Below, piece after piece: positions 1 through 11,258 of a stretch of DNA of 64,000 nucleotides (position 1 is the stretch's first letter; each line of letters opens with the position of its first letter). Under the pieces are notes generated by a model. That model ran no database searches, had not been told where the DNA came from, and saw only the letters and a list, made by a program, of their open reading frames with translations. The position numbers were made by a program, and so were the translations under genes. Origin of the DNA: Anthonomus grandis grandis (taxonomy: Eukaryota; Arthropoda; Insecta; Coleoptera; Curculionidae); assembly GCF_022605725.1 (NCBI RefSeq), contig NC_065557.1, forward strand, positions 744,001 to 808,000, given 5' to 3'.

Positions 1-244
1 AGATATTATTTATTTATTTATTTATTTAAAAGCCCAGGGTCCAATTGCACCCCAAGATCTTTAAAATAATCCAAATATTTAGCCTTAACATTGTTTAGGC
101 AAAGATCACACTTCAGGCTTCTTAAAAAACAAAATACAATGAATTACATTTGTCCAGATTGACAAAAAGTCTATTCAAAGTACAACAGTTCATAACATTT
201 ACCAGTGAATCCTTTAATAGAAATAATACTGAACAATCTCTCAC
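1..244. other. BOP1 intron 5 (partial) with a TTTA microsatellite
   Basis: I see no coding sequence here. A short TTTA/TAAA microsatellite occupies about 6-28. The rest is unremarkable AT-rich intron. Confidence 0.6.
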
Positions 245-398
245 CTCGGATAAGCGGGCACCTTCCTCAAAGAATCAAACTTCTGAGGGACAAAATGCAA
301 TTTCCTCTTCCAAGGGGCGTTTTTCAACTTGTTCCACTCCTTCATCTCTTTCGCATCGAACAAATATTCGGGAGGGGGATTGTACGACTCGGCGTGAC
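245..398 (-). CDS. BOP1: BOP1 exon 5
   Basis: This 154-nt exon begins with the conserved HAESYNPPPEYLF motif and ends at KVPAYPR before a GTGAGA donor. The next exon, expected to lead into the WD40 repeats, is not visible between 1 and 244, so it lies outside the window. Confidence 0.85.
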
Positions 399-3300
399 CT
401 TAAATTCACCACTGAATAAGTATATTTTCAGAAAAAAATGTCCAAGTACTAACCGGGCAGAAGCCTCTTGGGGGCCTGGATGTGCTTGTGTATCCTCCTC
501 ATCTCCTCCGATTGGTCGTCGGTACTCCAGAGCATGTAAAACTGCGGCTCCTTTTTCGCCCGCAGTTTCGCTTGCTCCTCCCTGGTCTTTATCCAGCCCA
601 TTTTCAGTGCGTGGACCAGTTTGGACACTTTTTTCGCCTCAGATTTACTGGGCAGGAATGACCTTTTGTGCTCGGGGAATTTCCTTATGGGCATTTGTTC
701 TACTTGACTTGTAAACCTAAATTCAAAAAAAAAATTATCATAAATATTACTTTGTAAAGTGAGCATCAGAGGTACCATTCAATCCAAGGGGCGTATTCAT
801 CAAAACTAACGTCAGGTATCTTTTGGGCTCTGATTCTTTTGATCAAATTAATGTCCTCCTCGCTCAGGATGACATTCTGTCCGGTTTGTGGGTCTTTTAC
901 GGTCCTCCAGAAGTCCGGATCTTCCATCTTCTTTAAAAATTCATCCAGATGGTCCCCGGTTTCCGGTTTACCGATTTTATTCCCGTCCCAATCGTATCCC
1001 ATATGCTTGTACTCGTCATACCAATTTTTCGGGATGTTCCCTACAGTGTTTCTGATGTCTTCCTCGTCACTGGTGTCATGCTCGTCATACTCGTCCTCTA
1101 CAATTTCTCTTTTAGGATTTTCTCCATTATCTTGTACAGTTTTTGATTGGCGCTCAGTTTTGGACTTGATAGTGTTTTTGGCCTGCCCCTTTTGATTTTT
1201 AACGATGGTTTTTTCTGTGGTGGTTTCTGCTTGTTCTGAGTCTGACTGGTCATCTGTGTCTGATTCTCCTGAGTCGTTTTCTTCTAATGAAAATATTTCA
1301 ATTGGATCAACAGCTTTGAAAGCCACTTACCGCTACATGTAATTCACTTAAAAAGTTGAAGAATTTATTTTTAAAAAGTCCCTGAATATTTGATCGCATT
1401 AATCATAAACAAATTTAATGGATCTGCATGGTGTATCACAAAACCTTCTCTGTGGTCCCTCAGAAGTAGTTTAGATTTTTGAGTATTATTTTGTTTAGTC
1501 CTTATTATTCATATTAATAGCATATATTGTTTGAAATTTTAGAGTGCTAATTTATGTAAAATATGATTAAATATTCTATAGCCTTTTTTAGTCCCAAAAT
1601 TTGATTGGCAGTGTATTAATAAATTCAAGGCTTCAACAGCCCTTTCTTTGTGTAAAAAATGGAAGCTGAAATTGCCCTTTATTCCATGAAATTTGTATAC
1701 ACTGTATTATTATTGTTAATTTATTTAATATATGCAATCAACTAGAAAATAAATAATTGAACACTATTACTTGAAACTTAGCCGAGAGTCTTGATTTTGG
1801 TGAGAACGCATTGGACATGGTAGACAATTCTGCATTTCTTGGTTTAGTCATTGATAAAGATTTAAAGTTTTCTGACCATATAATAAAGTTAAATAAAAAA
1901 CTTGCTTCTGGCTGCTTCTCTGTTAGGGCAACCGTTCATGAACTGGGGAGAGATGTTGCTCGTGATGTGTACTTTGCTTTGTTCGAGTCGCATTTAAGGT
2001 ATGCTCTTCGATTTTGGGGTGCATGTTCAAATTATCTGTTTCAGTCTGTTTTTGTGCTGCAAAAGAGGGCTGTCAGAAGTTTATTTAGGGCCCATTCTAG
2101 AATGCATTGTGGTAATCTTTTCAAAGAGAGCCGTATTTTGACCCTACCATCATTATTTATTTTGGAAACTGCATGTTTAATATTCAAAAATAAGAACAGT
2201 TTTCCAATCTGACATCACAGTTATCCTACCAGATAGATTAATAATATTCCCCTTCCTATTCCTCATTTTACATCTATCAAAGATTCATTTATATATCGCG
2301 GTTTAATGATTTATAATCACATTAGCGTGGAATTAAGAAGTGTTCAGTCTTTGCGCCAGTTTCGTTGTAAACTGAAGTCATATTTGCTTCTAAAAGCCTT
2401 TTATTCAATTGAAGACTTTTTTAAGGCTGAGGATGTTGTGTAGTAGATGCTAAGCTTTTAATCTGTTAATTTTAATTTTGAACATACCTTTATGTGTCCC
2501 TTTATCTCTGCTACCTTTGTCTACATGCATGTATTTTATTTTATAAAGATTTTGTTTGTAACATTTACTCTTGCATTTTTTTTTCTTTTAGGCATTTTAT
2601 ATGTTGTATAAATTTTTTATATTTGTTTTGTAAAATCTGATTTGATTGTATTTATTTTCTGAAGCTTTGTCAATAAAATTCGTGTACATGTACCAAGTTT
2701 TCGACAATAAAGTACTTGAAAAAGAAAAAAAAAAAAAACTTAACTAACCATAAATATTTCTAAAATTTTATATGAAGCAAATATAACAAATTCGGAATCC
2801 TACTTATATTTTAGGTATTCATCCTGTAACAACTATCAATGAATAAGCAAACATGTTACTTCAGCTGAATCTATCTACATTATTTTAAAGTGACTCACAA
2901 GAATTTATTTATGGCAAAGAATGAGGACTAAGAATGCTAAAGTTACAGTTTCAGATTGCCCATACCAGACAGTGAGCAAATAAAAGTTGAAAATCTTTAA
3001 CCACCCTCCTCTTGAAATTCCAGAAACATAGACCCATAAACTGTCCTGTTAGATTTAAGAAAGGTTTAAAGAAAATGTTGGTTTTAAAAACTTCTTACAC
3101 CCTGGACGAATATTTTAATGTAACTAGCTGGAACTAATAGTCTACTTATCTTTTATATAATTAGTGCATTTTATTTTTTATGTATTTTAATATTCATGAA
3201 CTTTCAATGTATTATACTGCCTTTTATATTCTAGAAGATGTATATGTAGAAGATGTAAGAAGTGGAGGGTAAAAGCATGGTTCTAGGTTAATCAGTTCAA

Positions 3301-3912
3301 GAGTCAAGGCACTTTTTGTCGAGGATTTTTTTTGTAATTTTCTGAGCCATTTTCTACTATTTACAAATATTTGCACAAAATAAAAGAAAAATTATAAAAA
3401 AGGACAATTCTTACCCAACAGTTTCATATATGAACATTTCTTGTACCTCAAAAACTCTCTAAGTTAAAGACAATTTTATCATATGAGGTACAAGTGCAAC
3501 TCTTGGGAACTATATACTTGAAACTTGGGAACTATGTACTTGAAAGTATTTTCATATTTTTTTTTACAATGATATAGAGAAGAATTTAGTCAATATTTAA
3601 CAACTCGTCACCTGATACATAATCATGATCTTCTTCACTCGATTCTTGAGTAGATTCGTTATCCTCATCGTCACCCTCTTGGTCACTGTCCTCTAAAGCC
3701 TCCTCAAAGTCACTGTCCTCTAATTCAGCCTCGGAATCTGAACTGTCCTCGTCCTGGATTATCTCTTTAAATGAATCCTAAAAATCAAGTTTTAGTATAA
3801 ACAACTTGTAAAGAACCCTCTTCACCTCTTCCGATTCCTGATTCGTTTCAATAACTTCAGTCTCTTGGTGCTCGTTTACTTTTCGCTTCGACGGTTTCTG
3901 CTGCTTGCCCAT
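245..3912 (-). CDS. BOP1: BOP1 (ribosome biogenesis protein, Erb1 family), 5' part of gene, partial
   Basis: This is the N-terminal part of BOP1/Erb1, the nucleolar WD40 protein that works with PES1 and WDR12 in maturation of the large ribosomal subunit. I read five exons on the minus strand: 3912-3826, 3777-3612, 1325-776, 716-454 and 398-245, with matching phases 0, 1, 2 and 1. Together they give about 406 residues. The start MGKQQKPSKRKVNEHQETE is followed by an acidic, Glu/Asp/Ser-rich stretch. The conserved BOP1 N-terminal domain then begins near NWYDEYKHMGYDWDG, and HKRSFLPSKSEAKKV and ESYNPPPEYLFD are hallmarks of the family. The C-terminal WD40 propeller must lie beyond the left edge, since family members run to about 750 residues. 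The gene is divergent from a small gene starting at 4385 across a 472-bp promoter. I see no stop or frameshift. Confidence in the family is high; exact splice sites, especially the start of exon 3 (1325 or 1313, both in frame), are inferred. Confidence 0.92.
454..716 (-). CDS. BOP1: BOP1 exon 4 (BOP1NT domain, second half)
   Basis: This 263-nt exon encodes the segment containing EHKRSFLPSKSEAKKVSKLV and the basic helix ending RRIHKHIQAPKRLLPG, which are well conserved in BOP1. It ends in phase 1 before GTTAGT. Confidence 0.88.
776..1325 (-). CDS. BOP1: BOP1 exon 3 (BOP1NT domain, first half)
   Basis: This 550-nt exon encodes the end of the acidic region and then the start of the conserved domain (NWYDEYKHMGYDWDGNKI and the run ending EYAPWIEW). 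An in-frame TAA just upstream limits the start. Acceptors at 1325 and 1313 both keep the phase set by exon 2. The donor is GAATG followed by GTACCT. Confidence 0.85.
1782..2735 (+). mobile_element. 5'-truncated non-LTR retrotransposon (LINE) 3' end
   Basis: This is the C-terminal end of a LINE reverse-transcriptase protein, antisense within BOP1 intron 2. Readable from about 1782 to 2212 is the typical post-catalytic region (FLGLVIDKDLKFSDHI, then LFESHLRYALRFWG and VLQKRAVRSL). After a frameshift near 2210 the C-terminus continues at about 2278-2443 (YRGLMIYNHISVELRS, RQFRCKLKSYLLLKAF). An AATAAA-containing 3' UTR and an A-rich tail end near 2735. A possible short target-site duplication, AAACTTA, occurs at 1774-1780 and 2736-2742. 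The catalytic core and endonuclease are absent, so it is a dead 5'-truncated copy. The fold is of the Jockey/CR1 type, but I cannot assign the clade firmly. Confidence 0.82.
2743..3611. other. BOP1 intron 2 remainder, degenerate dispersed repeat
   Basis: I see no coding sequence. Around 3235-3290 and 3420-3560 are phrases (TGGTTCTAGGTTAA; CTTGTACCTCAAAAACT followed by AAGTTA) that recur in ATP7 intron 8 at about 51.8-52.9 kb. This suggests an old dispersed repeat family shared by the two loci. Confidence 0.45.
3612..3777 (-). CDS. BOP1: BOP1 exon 2 (acidic region)
   Basis: The exon is 166 nt, follows a TTTTTAG acceptor and ends in phase 1 before GTGACG. It encodes an almost uninterrupted Asp/Glu/Ser tract with repeated LEDSD motifs. 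Such acidic low-complexity segments are usual before the BOP1 domain. Confidence 0.8.
3826..3912 (-). CDS. BOP1: BOP1 exon 1 (start codon)
   Basis: This exon holds 29 codons, from the ATG at 3912 to a GAG before a GTGAAG donor. It is lysine-rich at the start and glutamate-rich at the end, as expected for a nucleolar protein's N-terminus. The following intron is only 48 bp (3778-3825). Confidence 0.8.
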
Positions 3913-4384
3913 ATTTTATTAATTTGATAAAAAAAAAGCAGCTTTTTTGACCCCAGAAGAAATCCAAAACACGTGAAAATTCCAAAATATTTTAAATTCT
4001 TTTTATATTGTTAGGTTATGTTAGGTGTCAACTACTGTCAAAGTCACGTGCTTATCCTCTCCTGGCCAATCAACGGGCTAGAAAAAAAAACAAAACAAAG
4101 AGTCATCTGTTTTTTTGAGGTTATTGACACCACAAGCTGTCAAGTGAAAGTTTTTTTTTCAAAATTTCTTATTATTCTTATGATAATTTTGATTTTATCT
4201 TCTTATCTGCTTCTTAACTTTTAGGCCTATTATGTAAATATCTTTGACAGTCTTTGAAATCGTAGATAAGGCATGAGATACAAATATTTACCTATAACAA
4301 TAAGAAGTAGTAAAACCCTTATTAAGAACGTCTCAAGCAACTATAAACCCCCAGTGAAGCATTTCTTCTTTGAAATTATTAGCA
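3913..4384. promoter_or_regulatory. Divergent promoter between BOP1 and the 4385 gene
   Basis: The 472-bp gap separates two divergent start codons. It contains two CACGTG E-boxes, at 3970-3975 and 4045-4050, about 75 bp apart. I see no TATA box close to either start. CACGTG is the Myc/Max site, and ribosome-biogenesis genes such as BOP1 are classical Myc targets, so control by Myc is a reasonable inference. An ORF within this stretch (4018-4224) looks fortuitous. Confidence 0.55.
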
Positions 4385-4610
4385 ATGGAAAACGGTACAG
4401 TGAGATTTGTTCCTAAAGGTAAGTGGTCCTCAGCAGAGGTCCCTTTTGCACTTAAACAATCCCCTTTTTAGGCGATTCAAAAGTTGACCCAGTAAATTTT
4501 GAAAAATTTAAAGTGCAAATTCAAAAAATCGACGGGTCGGTCATAAAGGAGACCAACAATGAATCTTACATTGATGTTTCTATACCCGAGGCAAATTATA
4601 CGCTTGTCAG
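4385..4610 (+). CDS. Unrecognised small gene, first two coding exons (partial)
   Basis: Exon 1 (4385-4418) encodes MENGTVRFVPK and exon 2 (4472-4610) continues with DSKVDPVNFEKFKVQIQK and on to EANYTLV. The GTAAGT and GTAAGC donors and the CCCCTTTTTAG acceptor are good, and the phases agree (1, then 2), so this looks like a real gene start. The 58 residues show no signal peptide or membrane segment, and I do not recognise the family. I cannot place the next exon. Weak acceptors near 5038 and 5377 would each give a short terminal exon, while satellite DNA begins at about 6.39 kb. It shares a promoter with BOP1 and so may be a housekeeping gene. Confidence 0.5.
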
Positions 4611-6394
4611 GTAAGCAAGGTCCATTTAAATAGTTCATAACCAAGTCGGTTAATAGTCAAATTACTAATTAAATGCAGCTGTGACACTGATTCATTACAA
4701 TTGATACATAAACAAATGATTTATTTTAATTACTGATACCTTATCTCGAGTTTGGAAAATATGATGCATTATTAATGCGGTACTGCTTTAATTACTATTG
4801 AATTTTCAGTATTAAATGTGAGTTTTTAAAAGTTACAGTGATGGAAATGACCGTGTTCAATCAGAGGTTTGTAGCACGAAACTGCTTTATTGGTTTTAAA
4901 GTGGGCAAATTTTTTAAAACAGATAGAGCATAAGTATTCCATTGATTTACATATTATGTAAATGTCTTGTTAAGGCTCAGGAAATTCTGATATTTTGGTG
5001 GAGGAACCAGAAAAATTATGTTCATTCGAATGTGTTTCAGGGACAATATATCATCATTATTATAGTGTTTTATCAGTGAAAACTTTGTACCAAATTTGTT
5101 TGTATTTGGTTAGATACAAATAGACTGAAAATTGATTGGGTTCGGGGGGCTAGAATAAGTTGAAAAGTTAGATATAGTCATGTCGATAGATGTATCTAAA
5201 TTTTTAGGAAAGCTTCGTAATCATTAATAGGTTGAAAAATCTGCTTTTACCATTAATTTGGTCAAGAAAAATTAGATAGAAATAGGGCTTCTTTTAGTTT
5301 ATACTATACTAAAGCTCTACTGCTTACAATAATTTCATTATTGAAAAAACTATCAAATCAATTCCCTAGAATTTTAGGCGTTCCTATCACAAAAACACTC
5401 TTAATCTTATATTGCTACCTAGAATAACAGAAAAATCAGAATTGTTCAACCTCTACTAAACGGTTGAACAATACCAATGGTCAAAGTGCATTTATGGGGT
5501 CTTTGAATTTAAATGATTTAACAACTAATTGTCCAGTGATATGTGGGTGAAACGGTTTGGTGATAAAGTGACTGCAGAGCTTGTAATGTGAGTTTTAAAA
5601 CAATTAATAAATTACCTCAATGATGGATATATTATTTGTATGGTTAATTATTATTATCACATTTATTTTATTATCTCAAAGACGTCGACGTAGTTTTAAC
5701 TAGGCCACGCCAAAATAAGTCAAATACTAATTATTATGTCGTTGGTGCAAGCGTTCCTCTCCCTAATTCAAAAACATCGACGTTCTGACAAATAGAAAAC
5801 GGAATTCCTTAAAAGAGATTTTAAGTTTGTCCGAAAGTCAGAACGTCGACGAGAGAAATCTTTAAAAATTACTTTTGCTCGCATTTTCGACATTGAATTT
5901 ACGATTATACGGCGTGTTACAATTACCCGGACAAAGTATTTGCTTTCACTTGTGCACCACTAGAAATGATTTATCTACGGTAGTAGATCTCGTGATCTCA
6001 CGCTGTTAATGAGTCTACTACGGGTTCGGATTAATTTTTTTTTATTAATGATGGATATTGTTCTTGGAACGAGGGTTTTCCCCGTAACCAGGGCGGTTTT
6101 TCTTGTTGTTTCTGTAAGATGATGTCAGTTAATTGTGCGAAGTGAAGTGTTAAAAGTGGAATAAAACGGTAGCTTGACTTGAAATTAACTTAAAATCAAT
6201 TTAGAAGGGAAACGATCAATGTGCTAACAAGTAGAAGTTGTAAAAACGTTTAAAATGTCCACGTAGAAATTATGTTCTCTTAATGTTAGAACGTCGATGG
6301 CGCATACCCTTTCTGCCATTAGTTAAGACACCATTAACGTTCTGACAAATAGATTATTGGTAACGATTTTGATTATTAGTAACATACAAGCTTG
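4611..6394. other. Non-coding stretch with inverted repeats
   Basis: I find no supported exon here. A perfect 13-nt inverted repeat, TCGACGTTCTGAC, lies at 5777-5789 and 5837-5849. A looser copy of the same dyad lies at 6285-6299 and 6332-6346, just before the satellite. These look like termini of a short DNA-transposon-like element flanking the array. Confidence 0.45.
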
Positions 6395-8104
6395 AGTGGC
6401 TTGGAAATTTGTACAAATATTCTTTAGTCAATTTGACTGGACACCTATTACAGCATTTTGTAAAATATGAACAAGATTTTGAAAAAAATTTTTTTTTTGG
6501 TAAATATCTATATTTATTTTTTTTCATTGTACTAAATGTCCATAACTCAAAAACTTGACTAGATATAATTTTGAAAATTTGTACAAATATTCTCTGGACA
6601 ATTTGACTGGACACCTATTTCAGCATTTTATAAAATATGAACAAGATTTTGAAAAAAAAAATTTTTTTTTTGGTAAATATTTATATTTATTTTTTTTTAT
6701 TGTACTAAATGTCCATAACTCAAAAACTTGACTAGATATAATTTTGAAAATTTGTACAAATATTCTCTGGACAATTTGACTGGACACCTATTTCAGCATT
6801 TTATAAAATATGGACAAGATTTTGAAAAAAAAATTTTTTTTGGTAAATATTTATATTTATTTTTTTTTCATTGTACTAAATGTCCATAACTCAAAAACTT
6901 GACTAGATATAATTTTGAAAATTTGTACAAATATTCTCTGGACAATTTGACTGGACACCTATTTCAGCATTTTGTAAAATATGGACAAGATTTTGAAAAA
7001 AAAATTTTTTTTGTAAATATTTTTATTTATTTTTTTTTTTATTGTACTAAATGTCCATAACTCAAAAACTTGACTAGATATAATTTTGAAAATTTGTACA
7101 AATATTCTCTGGACAATTTGACTGGACACCTATTTCAGCATTTTGTAAAATATGGACAAGATTTTGAAAAAACAATTTTTTTTGTAAATATTTTTATTTA
7201 TTTTTTTTTTATTGTACTAAATGTCCATAACTCAAAAACTTGACTAGATATAATTTTGAAAATTTGTACAAATATTCTCTGGACAATTTGACTGGACACC
7301 TATTTCAGCATTTTGTAAAATATGGACAAGATTTTGAAAAAACAATTTTTTTTTTGGTAAATATTTTTATTTATTTTTTTTTTTATTGTACTAAATGTCC
7401 ATAACTCAAAAACTTGACTAGATATAATTTTGAAAATTTGTACAAATATTCTCTGGACAATTTGACTGGACACCTATTTCAGCATTTTTTAAAATATGAT
7501 CAAGATTTTGAAAAATAAATTTTTTTTGGTAAATGTCTATATTCATTTTTTTTTTATTGTACCAAATGTCCATAACTCAAAAACTTGACTAGATATAATT
7601 TTGAAAATTTGTACAAATATTCTCTGGACAATTTGACTGGACACCTATTTCAGCATTTTATAAAATATGGACAAGATTTTGAAAAAAAAATTTTTTTTGG
7701 TAAATATTTATATTTATTTTTTTTTCATTGTACTAAATGTCCATAACTCAAAAACTTGACTAGATATAATTTTGAAAATTTGTACAAATATTCTCTGGAC
7801 AATTTGACTGGACACCTATTTCAGCATTTTGTAAAATATGGACAAGATTTTGAAAAAAAAATTTTTTTTGTAAATATTTTTATTTATTTTTTTTTTTATT
7901 GTACTAAATGTCCATAACTCAAAAACTTGACTAGATATAATTTTGAAAATTTGTACAAATATTCTCTGGACAATTTGACTGGACACCTATTTCAGCATTT
8001 TGTAAAATATGGACAAGATTTTGAAAAAACAATTTTTTTTTTGGTAAATATTTTTATTTATTTTTTTTTTTATTGTACTAAATGTCCATAACTCAAAAAC
8101 TTGA

Positions 8105-11100
8105 CTAGATATAATTTTGAAAATTTGTACAAATATTCTCTGGACAATTTGACTGGACACCTATTTTAGCATTTTTTAAAATATGATCAAGATTTTGAAA
8201 AATAATTTTTTTTTGGTAAATGTCTATATTCATTTTTTTTTTTATTGTACTAAATGTCCATAACTCAAAAACTTGACTAGATATAATTTTGAAAATTTGT
8301 ACAAATATTCTCTGGACAATTTGACTGGACACCTATTTCAGCATTTTTTAAAATATGATCAAGATTTTGAAAAATAAATTTTTTTTGGTAAATGTCTATA
8401 TTCATTTTTTTTTTATTGTACCAAATGTCCATAACTCAAAAACTTGACTAGATATAATTTTGAAAATTTGTACAAATATTCTCTGGACAATTTGACTGGA
8501 CACCTATTTTAGCATTTTTTAAAATATGATCAAGATTTTGAAAAATAATTTTTTTTTGGTAAATGTCTATATTCATTTTTTTTTTTATTGTACTAAATGT
8601 CCATAACTCAAAAACTTGACTAGATATAATTTTGAAAATTTGTACAAATATTCTCTGGACAATTTGACTGGACACCTATTTCAGCATTTTGTAAAATATG
8701 GACAAGATTTTGAAAAAAAAATTTTTTTTGTAAATATTTTTATTTATTTTTTTTTTTATTGTACTAAATGTCCATAACTCAAAAACTTGACTAGATATAA
8801 TTTTGAAAATTTGTACAAATATTCTCTGGACAATTTGACTGGACACCTATTTCAGCATTTTGTAAAATATGGACAAGATTTTGAAAAAACAATTTTTTTT
8901 TTGGTAAATATTTTTATTTATTTTTTTTTTTATTGTACTAAATGTCCATAACTCAAAAACTTGACTAGATATAATTTTGAAAATTTGTACAAATATTCTC
9001 TGGACAATTTGACTGGACACCTATTTCAGCATTTTTTAAAATATGATCAAGATTTTGAAAAATAAATTTTTTTTGGTAAATGTCTATATTCATTTTTTTT
9101 TTATTGTACCAAATGTCCATAACTCAAAAACTTGACTAGATATAATTTTGAAAATTTGTACAAATATTCTCTGGACAATTTGACTGGACACCTATTTCAG
9201 CATTTTATAAAATATGGACAAGATTTTGAAAAAAAAATTTTTTTTGGTAAATATTTATATTTATTTTTTTTTCATTGTACTAAATGTCCATAACTCAAAA
9301 ACTTGACTAGATATAATTTTGAAAATTTGTACAAATATTCTCTGGACAATTTGACTGGACACCTATTTCAGCATTTTGTAAAATATGATCAAGATTTTGA
9401 AAAATAAATTTTTTTTGGTAAATGTCTATATTCATTTTTTTTTCATAGTACTAAATGCCCATAACTCAAAAACTTGACTAGATATAATTTTGAAAATTTG
9501 TACAAATATTCTCTGGACAATTTGACTGGACACCTATTTCAGCATTTTGTAAAATATGGACAAGATTTTGAAAAAACAATTTTTTTTTTGGTAAATATTT
9601 TTATTTATTTTTTTTTTTATTGTACTAAATGTCCATAACTCAAAAACTTGACTAGATATAATTTTGAAAATTTGTACAAATATTCTCTGGACAATTTGAC
9701 TGGACACCTATTTCAGCATTTTGTAAAATATGGACAAGATTTTGAAAAAAAAATTTTTTTTGTAAATATTTTTATTTATTTTTTTTTTTATTGTACTAAA
9801 TGTCCATAACTCAAAAACTTGACTAGATATAATTTTGAAAATTTGTACAAATATTCTCTGGACAATTTGACTGGACACCTATTTCAGCATTTTGTAAAAT
9901 ATGGACAAGATTTTGAAAAACAATTTTTTTTTTGGTAAATATTTTTATTTATTTTTTTTTTTATTGTACTAAATGTCCATAACTCAAAAACTTGACTAGA
10001 TATAATTTTGAAAATTTGTACAAATATTCTCTGGACAATTTGACTGGACACCTATTTCAGCATTTTGTAAAATATGGACAAGATTTTGAAAAAACAATTT
10101 TTTTTTTGGTAAATATTTTTATTTATTTTTTTTTTTATTGTACTAAATGTCCATAACTCAAAAACTTGACTAGATATAATTTTGAAAATTTGTACAAATA
10201 TTCTCTGGACAATTTGACTGGACACCTATTTCAGCATTTTATAAAATATGGACAAGATTTTGAAAAAAAAATTTTTTTTGGTAAATATTTATATTTATTT
10301 TTTTTTCATTGTACTAAATGTCCATAACTCAAAAACTTGACTAGATATAATTTTGAAAATTTGTACAAATATTCTCTGGACAATTTGACTGGACACCTAT
10401 TTCAGCATTTTGTAAAATATGGACAAGATTTTGAAAAAAAAATTTTTTTTGTAAATATTTTTATTTATTTTTTTTTTTATTGTACTAAATGTCCATAACT
10501 CAAAAACTTGACTAGATATAATTTTGAAAATTTGTACAAATATTCTCTGGACAATTTGACTGGACACCTATTTCAGCATTTTGTAAAATATGGACAAGAT
10601 TTTGAAAAAACAATTTTTTTTTTGGTAAATATTTTTATTTATTTTTTTTTTTATTGTACTAAATGTCCATAACTCAAAAACTTGACTAGATATAATTTTG
10701 AAAATTTGTACAAATATTCTCTGGACAATTTGACTGGACACCTATTTCAGCATTTTGTAAAATATGGACAAGATTTTGAAAAAACAATTTTTTTTTTGGT
10801 AAATATTTTTATTTATTTTTTTTTTTATTGTACTAAATGTCCATAACTCAAAAACTTGACTAGATATAATTTTGAAAATTTGTACAAATATTCTCTGGAC
10901 AATTTGACTGGACACCTATTTCAGCATTTTTTAAAATATGATCAAGATTTTGAAAAATAAATTTTTTTTGGTAAATGTCTATATTCATTTTTTTTTTATT
11001 GTACCAAATGTCCATAACTCAAAAACTTGACTAGATATAATTTTGAAAATTTGTACAAATATTCTCTGGACAATTTGACTGGACACCTATTTTAGCATTT

Positions 11101-11258
11101 TTTAAAATATGATCAAGATTTTGAAAAATAATTTTTTTTTGGTAAATGTCTATATTCATTTTTTTTTTTATTGTACTAAATGTCCATAACTCAAAAACTT
11201 GACTAGATATAATTTTGAAAATTTGTACAAATATTCTCTGGACAATTTGACTGGACAC
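8105..11258. repeat. Satellite 1 higher-order block, copy A
   Basis: This block of about 18 monomers reappears at 13439-16592, shifted by 5,334 bp (31 monomers). The order of monomer sub-types is the same, including a rare monomer with CATAGTACTAAATGCCC at 9444 (copy B 14778) and one with a shortened A-run near 9893 (copy B near 15240). Matching ends beyond about 11.26 kb. Confidence 0.8.

Noticed and set aside
205..1195. Plus-strand ORFs over the BOP1 exons
   Set aside because: They are antisense shadows of the minus-strand exons, which carry clear BOP1 homology.
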